From Candidatus Nanopelagicales bacterium (GTDB lineage: Bacteria; Actinomycetota; Actinomycetes; S36-B12; CAIYMF01), in contig JALOLH010000004.1 in the NCBI GenBank assembly GCA_025456065.1, positions 1 to 45,524 of the forward strand: 45,524 nt of DNA, in the 5' to 3' direction. The notes under the pieces are model-generated. The model searched no databases and was not told the DNA's origin. It saw only the letters and a program-made list of their open reading frames with translations. Every line of letters starts with the position of its first letter. The first letter of the stretch is position 1. The translations under genes were made by a program, and so were the position numbers. Of the stretch, positions 15,403 through 22,375 are shown piece after piece.

Positions 15403-17661
15403 GTGATCTCGGAGCGGCCCTTCGCCGACGGCCGGCGGACGGCGGTGTTCGTCTTCAGCGAGCTGCGCCGCGACGCCGGTCGGCTCACCGCCGACTGGCT
15501 GTGGCGCCTGCGCGCGTTCGACGCCGCGGGCTGGGCGACCCACGCCGCGCTCATCAACAAGGACCCCGGGCTCGAGGCCACGGTGGACGCGCTGGTGGGC
15601 GAGGGGCGGTTCCCGGTCACCACCGGACTGCACCACTTCGCGCGGCGGGACCGGCGGGTGCGGCCCTCCTGGTACGGACCGCTGCCCGAGGGCCAGGACT
15701 TCGACGACCGCGTCGCGGACTGGCTGGACTGGCTGACCGCGCAGGTGCCCGGGGCCCTGGTCTTCGCCGACTCGCCGGTGACCTACCCCTACGTCGCCCG
15801 GATGAGCAACCCGACGGTGGCCCGCCTCGCAGCCGTGCACCGCAACCACCTCGCCGCCGGCACCGACGGCCACGAGATCGACGCCGCCACCGCCCCCCTG
15901 GCCGCGAGGTTCGTGGAGCGCGGGTTCGACGCCGCCCAGGCCGCGTTCGACGCCCTGGTCGTGATGACGGCACGGCAGGGCGAGGACCTCCGGGCCCGCC
16001 TCGGCGGCGCCACCCGGGTCGCGGTGATCCCCCCGCCGGTCGGTGGTCCCGAGCCCGGCGCACTGCCCTCGGGTCCGGCCTGGCCCGGCCGACGGATCGT
16101 CTGCGTGGGGCCGCTCGACGCCGCGGCCCGTCACGACGACGCCATCCGGGCCTTCGCCCTGGTCGCGGCCGCGCATCCGGACACCGCCCTCGAGCTGGTC
16201 GGCACCGGGCCGCTCGCGGGCGAGCTCACGGCCATGGCGTTCGAGTCGGGCGTCGGCAACCGCGTCCGGGTGCTGGCCCCCGGGCCCGACGAGGACGCGC
16301 CGTTCGCCTCGGCGGCGCTGAGCCTGTGGACCGGGCGTCGTGACGCCTGCCCGCCGGCCATCGCCCGGGCGCTGCGCGCGGGTGTCCCGGTGATCGCCTA
16401 CGACGTGCGCTACGGGCCGCGCGAGCTGCTCGCGGCGGTGCCGGCGGCCGCCCGGGCGGCGGCGGGCGACCTGGTGGGCGACGGCGACGTCGGGGGCCTG
16501 GCCCGAGCGATGTCCCGGCGGTTGCAGGCGGGCCCCACGCAGCAGGCGCCCGCCCTCGTGCGGCGCGGTGCCGACCTGCTGCCGGACACCGAGCCGGACA
16601 GGGTGGCCACGCGGTGGCTGCGGCTGGGCGCGGCACTGGCCGACGCCGCCTGTGACCACGGGAGCCCGACCCTGCTGGTCGAGTCGATGAGCACGAACGC
16701 CCGGACCATCCGGGTGCCCGGGGTGCTCGCCGACAGCGACGGCGAGCTCGGCGCCTGGACCCTCGAGCTGCCCGGCGCCACCGAGGCGGTCGGCCGGCTC
16801 ACGGGGGCCACGACGCCGTCCCCGGCGCAGGCCGCCGAGGCCGCTGAGGACGACGAGTCGCCCACCATCCCGCATGCCACGCGGTCCACGCGGTCGGTCC
16901 TGGTGCACCTGCGGCTGTCCGCGCTGGCGTTCGCCGCGGTCCAGTCGGCCTCGGAGCTGCGCGTCGAGCTCACCGACGGCACCACGACGGTGCCCCTGCT
17001 CGCCACCGGCTTCTCCGATCGGATCCTCGCCTCGCGGGCGGGCAACGCCACCATGCGTCGTCGTCCGGACGGCACGGTCTGGGTCACCCCGCGCCCCGAG
17101 CTGCTGTTCGCCAGCCAGGTGGACGGCCGCCTGCTGGTCCGAACCGCTCCGGGGGAGCCCCCCACCGACGTGACCCACGCGGTGGACTGGTCGGTCGACC
17201 TCGACTGGGCGACGCTGGCCGAGCAGGAGCACGGCGTGGCGTTCACGGGGTGCCTGCGGGCCAGCCGGATCGCCCCCGCCGACGACTCGCCCCCGGCCAT
17301 CTGCGTCCCCGACGTCGGCGGCTTCTCCCGGGTGGTCGGCGAGCTGCGCTACACGGACGAACCGGCAGTGGACGGCGAGTCGTGGAGCGCCGAGATCGCC
17401 GGGGTCATCGAGACCGATCCGCTGGTGGCCACGACCCAGCTGGCCCGCCGCGCCCTCGCACTGCACGTGGGCTTCCGGGGCCTGCTGGAGCCCATCGGCG
17501 GGCTGTGGACGCACGGCCAGCGCCAGCGGATCCAGCTGACCGGCCCCCGCGGGGAGGTGACCCTGCTGCCCTCACCGGGCAGGCGGATGATCGCCGCACC
17601 GGGCAGGGGGTACCGCGCCCGCACCTCCAGCGCGCTGCGCGGCCTGGTCCGGCGTGGCTGA
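15403..17661 (+). CDS. GT4-family glycosyltransferase (TagE/GtfA-like) with a long C-terminal extension
   Basis: A 752-residue protein. The first ~410 residues are a GT-B glycosyltransferase related to poly(glycerol-phosphate) glucosyltransferase TagE and accessory Sec GtfA. AVHRNHLAAG resembles the HxNH segment, VIPPPVGG ends the first Rossmann domain, VCVGPLDAAARHDDAIRAF begins the second, and VPVIAYDVRYGPRELL is close to the TagE signature around the donor site. Such enzymes decorate teichoic acids or proteins with sugars using UDP-sugars. Residues ~415-752 do not match a domain I recognise; they look beta-rich, with an acidic/Ala linker around 475-490. Maf overlaps the 3' end by 8 bp. Confidence 0.75.
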   Translation: MISERPFADGRRTAVFVFSELRRDAGRLTADWLWRLRAFDAAGWATHAALINKDPGLEATVDALVGEGRFPVTTGLHHFARRDRRVRPSWYGPLPEGQDFDDRVADWLDWLTAQVPGALVFADSPVTYPYVARMSNPTVARLAAVHRNHLAAGTDGHEIDAATAPLAARFVERGFDAAQAAFDALVVMTARQGEDLRARLGGATRVAVIPPPVGGPEPGALPSGPAWPGRRIVCVGPLDAAARHDDAIRAFALVAAAHPDTALELVGTGPLAGELTAMAFESGVGNRVRVLAPGPDEDAPFASAALSLWTGRRDACPPAIARALRAGVPVIAYDVRYGPRELLAAVPAAARAAAGDLVGDGDVGGLARAMSRRLQAGPTQQAPALVRRGADLLPDTEPDRVATRWLRLGAALADAACDHGSPTLLVESMSTNARTIRVPGVLADSDGELGAWTLELPGATEAVGRLTGATTPSPAQAAEAAEDDESPTIPHATRSTRSVLVHLRLSALAFAAVQSASELRVELTDGTTTVPLLATGFSDRILASRAGNATMRRRPDGTVWVTPRPELLFASQVDGRLLVRTAPGEPPTDVTHAVDWSVDLDWATLAEQEHGVAFTGCLRASRIAPADDSPPAICVPDVGGFSRVVGELRYTDEPAVDGESWSAEIAGVIETDPLVATTQLARRALALHVGFRGLLEPIGGLWTHGQRQRIQLTGPRGEVTLLPSPGRRMIAAPGRGYRARTSSALRGLVRRG

Positions 17662-18391
17662 GCCGGATCGGCCGGCGCCCCAGCCGCCCGGGCCGCCGCG
17701 GCTCGTCCTCGGGTCGGCCTCGCCGGCCCGCGCGATGCTGCTGCGCAGCGCCGGGATCCCGTTCGTGGTCCGCACCAGCAGGGTGGACGAGGAGGCCCTG
17801 GTCGCGCACTGGCACGACGAGCACCCCGCGGTGCTCACCGACCCGCACGGCCTGACCCAGGCCCTGGCTCGGGCCAAGGCGCTCGACGTGGCCGAGCAGG
17901 TGCGCGCCGGGGTGCTCGGCGGCGCAGGCCCCGGCCTTGGCCAGCGCGCGCTCGTCCTCGGCGCGGACTCCATGCTCGCCTTCGAGGGCGTGATCCTGGG
18001 CAAGGCGGCGACCCCCCAGGAGGTGCGCGAGCGGTGGGCGGCGATGGCCGGCGGCACGGGGGTGCTCGTCACCGGGCACGCCGTGGTCGACCTCACGATG
18101 GGGGGGCAGCACCCGTCCGGCGAGGACCGGCTGGTCGAGGCCACCGTGGCCACCACGGTCCGGTTCGGCCGGCCCGACCCCGAGGAGCTCGAGGCCTACA
18201 TCGCGTCCGGCGAGCCGCTGGAGGTCGCGGGGTCGTGCACGATCGACGGGCTCGGGGGTGCGTTCATCGACGGCGTCGACGGCGACCACACGAACGTGAT
18301 CGGCCTGGCGCTGCCCACGCTGCGCCGCCTGCTGGCCGAGCTCGGGGTGCGCTGGACCGACCTCTGGGAGCCCAACCAGGCCCAGGAGTGA
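17654..18391 (+). CDS. maf: Maf-like nucleotide pyrophosphatase
   Basis: House-cleaning pyrophosphatase of 245 residues that hydrolyses canonical (dTTP/UTP) or modified pyrimidine NTPs to monophosphates. The N-terminal LVLGSASPARAMLL motif, VLGADSMLAFEG with the catalytic aspartate, and GKAATPQEVRERW follow the Maf pattern; the C-terminal GSCTIDGLGGAFIDGVDGDHTNVIGL is also diagnostic. The GTG start overlaps the end of the glycosyltransferase gene by 8 bp, so the two are co-transcribed. Maf between accE and accA matches the mycobacterial order (Rv3281-Rv3285). An insertion of about 15 residues around 85-100 makes it slightly longer than typical. Confidence 0.92.
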   Translation: MAEPDRPAPQPPGPPRLVLGSASPARAMLLRSAGIPFVVRTSRVDEEALVAHWHDEHPAVLTDPHGLTQALARAKALDVAEQVRAGVLGGAGPGLGQRALVLGADSMLAFEGVILGKAATPQEVRERWAAMAGGTGVLVTGHAVVDLTMGGQHPSGEDRLVEATVATTVRFGRPDPEELEAYIASGEPLEVAGSCTIDGLGGAFIDGVDGDHTNVIGLALPTLRRLLAELGVRWTDLWEPNQAQE

Positions 18392-18422
18392 GGGGGCCGA
18401 GGACTGCGGACCCCGCCATCCG

Positions 18423-18428
18423 TAGGAT
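18423..18428 (+). promoter_or_regulatory. -10 element (TAGGAT) and leader of accA
   Basis: TAGGAT predicts a start near 18435 and a leader of about 60 nt. The leader contains an imperfect inverted repeat at 18451-18470 (CCGG and ACCC arms with one C-C mismatch) and ends with GAGGGG 8 nt before the ATG. Whether the hairpin regulates accA is unknown. Confidence 0.4.
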
Positions 18429-18494
18429 GGCCGAGGAGTACCCGGCTGGGCCGGCACCCGTCGGGTCCGGCGACGTGGATGAGGGGTGTGGCCC

Positions 18495-20264
18495 ATGAAG
18501 AAGGTCCTGATCGCCAACCGCGGTGAGATCGCCATCCGGGTGGCCCGTGCCTGCCGGGACGCGGGCATCGCCTCGGTCGCCGTGTACGCCGACCCAGACC
18601 GGGACGCCCTGCACGTGAAGGCGGCCGACGAGGCATACGCCCTCGGTGGGACCACCGCGGTCGAGTCCTACCTCGTGTTCGACAAGATCCTCGACGTCGC
18701 CAAGCGCAGCGGCGCCGACGCCGTGCATCCCGGGTACGGCTTCCTGTCCGAGAACGCGGACTTCGCGCAGGCGGTCATGGACGCGGGCCTGATCTGGATC
18801 GGCCCTCCGCCGGAGGCCATCCGCTCGCTCGGCGACAAGGTCTCGGCCCGGCACATCGCCGCCCGGGCGGGGGCGCCGCAGGTCCGCGGCACCGCCGATC
18901 CGGTCAACGGGGCCGACGAGGTCGTCGCCTTCGCCGAGGAGGTCGGCCTGCCGATCGCCATCAAGGCGGCGTTCGGCGGCGGCGGCCGGGGGCTCAAGGT
19001 GGCGCGCAGCATCGAGGAGATCCCCGAGCTCTACGACTCGGCGGTCCGCGAGGCGGTGGCGGCCTTCGGCCGTGGCGAGTGCTTCGTCGAGCAGTACCTC
19101 GACAGCCCCCGGCACGTCGAGACCCAGGTGCTGGCCGACAAGCACGGCAACGTGGTCGTCGTGTCGACCCGTGACTGCTCGCTGCAGCGCCGCCACCAGA
19201 AGCTGGTCGAGGAGGCGCCCGCGCCGTTCCTCTCCGCGGACCAGGTCGAGCGGATCTACGAGTCGAGCAAGGCGATCATGCGCGAGGCCGGCTACTACGG
19301 CGCGGGCACGGTCGAGTTCCTCGTGGGCAAGGACGGGACCATCTCGTTCCTCGAGGTGAACACGCGGCTGCAGGTCGAGCACCCGGTCAGCGAGGAGGTC
19401 TCCGGCATCGACCTGGTGCGCGAGCAGTTCCGGATCGCCGACGGCCAGGAGCTCGGCTACGACGACCCGCCGCTGCGCGGGCACTCGATCGAGTTCCGCA
19501 TCAACGGCGAGGACCCCGGCCGCGGCTTCCTGCCCGCCCCGGGCGTGCTCACCACCTGGCACCCGCCGACCGGACCGGGCGTCCGCCTGGACGGCGGCTT
19601 CCAGCACGGCGACGTGATCGGCGGCAACTTCGACTCGCTGCTCGGCAAGCTGATCGTCACCGGTCGGGACCGCCAGCAGGCCCTCGAGCGGTCCCGACGG
19701 GCACTGGCCGAGTTCGAGATCGACGGCATCGCGACCGCCCTGACGTTCCACCGCAAGGTGGTCTCCGACCCGGCGTTCGCCCCCGCCGACCCGACGCAGC
19801 CCTTCACGGTGCACACCCGCTGGATCGAGACCGAGATGGTCAACGACATCGAGCCGTACCACGGCGGGCACGGCGAGGTGCACGAGCCCGAGGAGCGCTC
19901 CAGCGTGGTGGTCGAGGTCGGCGGCAAGCGCGTCGAGGTGAGCCTGCCGGAGGGCTTCGCCATCGGCGGTGGCGGGGGCGGCGGCGGTCGGAAGAAGGCG
20001 GCACCGTCCCGCGGCGGCAAGAAGGCCGGCGGGCACGGTGCGACCGGCGACGCCCTGGTCGCCCCGATGCAGGGCACGATCGTGAAGATCATGGTCGAGG
20101 AGGGCCAGGAGGTGGCCTCCGGCGACCTCATCGTGGTCCTCGAGGCGATGAAGATGGAGCAGCCGATCAACGCGCACAAGTCCGGGGTCATCACCGGGCT
20201 CTCGGCCGAGGTCGGCGCGACCGTGCCCACCGGCACGACGCTCTGCGAGATCAAGGAGACCTGA
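18495..20264 (+). CDS. Acyl-CoA carboxylase alpha subunit: biotin carboxylase plus BCCP (AccA3-like)
   Basis: A 589-residue fused subunit that carboxylates biotin with ATP and bicarbonate and carries the biotin to AccD. It has the biotin-carboxylase N-terminus [16 protein letters not shown], the ATP-grasp glycine loop [13 protein letters not shown], the [16 protein letters not shown] catalytic segment, and [10 protein letters not shown] Gly/Lys-rich flexible linker spans about residues 490-520, followed by the biotinyl domain with K553 in EAMKMEQP, the target of BirA. The start is ATG 18495 behind GAGGGG; a GTG nine bases upstream is less likely. It is separated from accDE by the glycosyltransferase and maf, but has its own promoter. 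Confidence 0.95.
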   Translation: MKKVLIANRGEIAIRVARACRDAGIASVAVYADPDRDALHVKAADEAYALGGTTAVESYLVFDKILDVAKRSGADAVHPGYGFLSENADFAQAVMDAGLIWIGPPPEAIRSLGDKVSARHIAARAGAPQVRGTADPVNGADEVVAFAEEVGLPIAIKAAFGGGGRGLKVARSIEEIPELYDSAVREAVAAFGRGECFVEQYLDSPRHVETQVLADKHGNVVVVSTRDCSLQRRHQKLVEEAPAPFLSADQVERIYESSKAIMREAGYYGAGTVEFLVGKDGTISFLEVNTRLQVEHPVSEEVSGIDLVREQFRIADGQELGYDDPPLRGHSIEFRINGEDPGRGFLPAPGVLTTWHPPTGPGVRLDGGFQHGDVIGGNFDSLLGKLIVTGRDRQQALERSRRALAEFEIDGIATALTFHRKVVSDPAFAPADPTQPFTVHTRWIETEMVNDIEPYHGGHGEVHEPEERSSVVVEVGGKRVEVSLPEGFAIGGGGGGGGRKKAAPSRGGKKAGGHGATGDALVAPMQGTIVKIMVEEGQEVASGDLIVVLEAMKMEQPINAHKSGVITGLSAEVGATVPTGTTLCEIKET

Positions 20265-20274
20265 CCGGGCGACG

Positions 20275-20754
20275 ATGGGCGAGCGCGTCGTCCGGCTCGC
20301 CGACCTCGACGAGGTGCGGCCGCTGCAGCTGGCCGTCCTGCGCCCGGACGGGCCGATCCCCGGCGACGCCCCGCCCCCGCCCGAGGCGGTGCACGTCGGT
20401 GCGTTCGAGGACGACGTCGCCATCGGTGCGGCCACGGTCGTGCCCGCCCCCTGGCCCGGGCCGGGCGCGCTGCCGTTGCCCACCTGGCAGCTGCGCAGCA
20501 TGGTCGTCCGGGCTGACCTGCGCAGGACCGGCGTCGGGGCGCTGGTCCTGCGCCTGGCCGAGGACACGGCCGCCGGCCGCGGCGCCGCCGCCCTGTGGGC
20601 CAACGCACGGGTCGGCGCCCTCGGGTTCTACGTGCGCGCCGGGTGGACGGTCGTGGGTGAGGAGTGGGACAAGCCGTTCGTGGGCCCGCACCGGTGGGTC
20701 ACGCTCACGGTCGACCCGGACGCACGTCGTCCGCCCCGGCCCACGCTGCCCTGA
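20275..20754 (+). CDS. GNAT family N-acetyltransferase
   Basis: A 159-residue acetyl-CoA-dependent acyltransferase of unknown substrate. The LRSMVVRADLRRTGVGALVLRLAEDTA segment is motif A of GNAT proteins (beta-strand 4 and the R/Q-x-x-G-x-G/A acetyl-CoA loop). It is followed by ALWANARVGALGFYVRAGWTVVGEEWDKPFVGPHRWV (split here by function: an ALGFYVRAGW helix, then a substrate-side strand). It begins 10 nt after accA and is probably co-transcribed; a role in carboxylase regulation would be pure speculation. Confidence 0.8.
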   Translation: MGERVVRLADLDEVRPLQLAVLRPDGPIPGDAPPPPEAVHVGAFEDDVAIGAATVVPAPWPGPGALPLPTWQLRSMVVRADLRRTGVGALVLRLAEDTAAGRGAAALWANARVGALGFYVRAGWTVVGEEWDKPFVGPHRWVTLTVDPDARRPPRPTLP

Positions 20755-20780
20755 CCCCGTCCGGACCGGCGCACACGATG

Positions 20781-20870
20781 CCGTCGTTCTTGTGGGGCGC
20801 CGCCACAGCGCACGCAGCGCTCGCGCACCCAACCGTCGTTCTGATGGGCTGGGCGCGCCCCAGAACGACG
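20781..20870. repeat. Intergenic repeat block: three copies of the AGAACGACG motif forming nested hairpins
   Basis: CCGTCGTTCT occurs at 20781-20790 and again at 20833-20842, and its reverse complement occurs in CAGAACGACG at 20861-20870. The second and third copies form a perfect 10-bp stem (20834-20843 with 20861-20870) around a 17-nt loop that itself contains GGGCGCGCCC. The first copy can alternatively pair with the third. The block sits between the convergent GNAT and lpdA-like genes, so it can act as a bidirectional terminator, but the duplicated arms suggest a dispersed palindromic repeat. Confidence 0.6.
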
Positions 20871-20940
20871 TGCTCGTGCGCAGGCGGCACCGCGCTGCCC
20901 CGGGGCGTCGCTGGATCCGACGGAGTCGTGTGCGCCGAGG

Positions 20941-22317
20941 TCAGTCGGTGGCGCGCAGGCGACGCGCTGCCTCCGCCACCGAGCCGCTGAGCGACGGGTA
21001 GACGGTGAAGGTCGCGGCCACCTCGTCGACGGTCATGCGCTGCTCGACCGCGAGCGCCAGGCCGAAGATCAGCTCCGACGCCCTGGGTGCCACGACCACG
21101 CCACCGATGACGATGCGCGTGCCGCGCCGGCAGATGACCTTCACGAAGCCGTCGGTGATCCCCTGCATCTTCGCCCGGGCGTTCGTCGCCAGCGGCAGGG
21201 TGACGACCTCGGCGCTCACCCGGCCCGCGTCGACGTCGGCCTGGGTCCAGCCGACGGTGGCGATCTCCGGGTCGGTGAAGACGTTCGAGCTGACGGTGCG
21301 CAGGTCCAGCGGCGCGACCGCGGCGCCCAGTGCGTGCCACATCGCGATCCGGCCCTGCATCGCCGCCACCGAGGCGAGCAGCAGCACGCCCGTGCAGTCC
21401 CCAGCGGCGTACACCCCACGCGCCGACGTCCGTGAGACGCGGTCGACCTCGATGTGCCCGCCGGCGGTCGTGCGCACGCCCGCCCCGGCCAGGCCGAGCC
21501 CCTCGGTGTTCGGCACCGAGCCGACGGCCATGAGGCAGTGCGAGCCCTCGACCTGCCGGCCGTCGGCGAGCGTGACCAGCACCCCGTCCGCCGTGCGCTC
21601 GGCCGCCCGGGCCCGGCTGCGCCGCAGGACGGCCATGCCCCGCCGCTCGAACACGTCCTCGAGCACCTTCGCGGCGTCCGGGTCCTCGCCGGGCAGCACG
21701 TGCTCCCGGCTGGAGACCAGCACCACCTCGGCGCCGAGGGCCTGGTACGCGCAGGCGAACTCCGCACCGGTCACGCCCGAGCCCACCACCACGAGCCGCT
21801 CGGGCACCTCGGCCAGGCCGTAGACCTGCTCCCAGCTCAGGATCCGCTCGCCGTCCGGACGGGCCGAGTCCAGCACCCGCGGGCGGGCACCGGTCGCCAG
21901 CAGCACGGCGTCGGCGGGGATCCGCTCGGTGCCGCCCTCGGCCAGCTCGGCCACGACGGCGTCGGGCCCGTCCAGCCGGCCCCGGCCGGGCACCAGCCGC
22001 ACCCCCTCCCGCACGCACCGCGCGGCGGTGTCGGCGCTCTGCGCAGCGGCGAGCGCGGTGATCCGGGTGTTCACGGCGGCGAGGTCGACCCCGACGGCGG
22101 TCGCTGCGCCGGTGATCCCCAGCGCGGCACTCGCGCGCACCTCGGTGGCCTTCTCCGCGACGGCCAGCAGCGCCTTGCTCGGCACGCAGTCGGTGAGCAC
22201 CGCCGAGCCGCCGATCCCGTCGGAGTCCACCAGCGTCACCTCGGCGCCCAGCTGGGCTGCCACGAGCGCGGCCTCGTACCCGCCGGGCCCGCCGCCGACG
22301 ATCGCCACACGAGTCAT
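20941..22317 (-). CDS. NAD(P)H-quinone dehydrogenase, LpdA-type flavoprotein disulfide reductase
   Basis: A 458-residue two-dinucleotide-binding flavoprotein: FAD loop VAIVGGGPGGYEAALVA at the N-terminus, NAD(P) loop VVVGSGVTGAEFA mid-protein, ARGVYAAGDCTG, and a dimerisation domain. The active-site segment reads GIGGSAVLTDCVPSKAL: the first of the two redox cysteines of lipoamide dehydrogenases is absent, as in mycobacterial LpdA (Rv3303c), which reduces quinones instead of lipoamide. It therefore should not be annotated as dihydrolipoyl dehydrogenase. The ATG at 22317 is preceded by CATGAT and 7 nt, a possible weak leaderless promoter. Confidence 0.9.
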   Translation of the reverse strand: MTRVAIVGGGPGGYEAALVAAQLGAEVTLVDSDGIGGSAVLTDCVPSKALLAVAEKATEVRASAALGITGAATAVGVDLAAVNTRITALAAAQSADTAARCVREGVRLVPGRGRLDGPDAVVAELAEGGTERIPADAVLLATGARPRVLDSARPDGERILSWEQVYGLAEVPERLVVVGSGVTGAEFACAYQALGAEVVLVSSREHVLPGEDPDAAKVLEDVFERRGMAVLRRSRARAAERTADGVLVTLADGRQVEGSHCLMAVGSVPNTEGLGLAGAGVRTTAGGHIEVDRVSRTSARGVYAAGDCTGVLLLASVAAMQGRIAMWHALGAAVAPLDLRTVSSNVFTDPEIATVGWTQADVDAGRVSAEVVTLPLATNARAKMQGITDGFVKVICRRGTRIVIGGVVVAPRASELIFGLALAVEQRMTVDEVAATFTVYPSLSGSVAEAARRLRATD

Positions 22318-22375
22318 GGGCGCGATCATGGCGCATGCCGCGGCGCCGGCGCGCCGCACGGCGGTCGGGGCCGGG

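Noticed and set aside
14980-17514. An 844-codon minus-strand frame opposite the glycosyltransferase gene
   Set aside because: No recognisable domain and compositionally biased. The plus strand carries GT4 motifs and a leaderless promoter.
18451-18470. Riboswitch or biotin-responsive element in the accA leader
   Set aside because: The leader is only about 60 nt with one imperfect 4+4-bp stem, too small for known riboswitches, and the BirA encoded here lacks a DNA-binding domain.
20941-22317. Annotation as dihydrolipoyl dehydrogenase (E3)
   Set aside because: The redox-active CxxxxC pair is not complete: the position of the first cysteine is occupied by a non-cysteine residue, so lipoamide chemistry is not expected.
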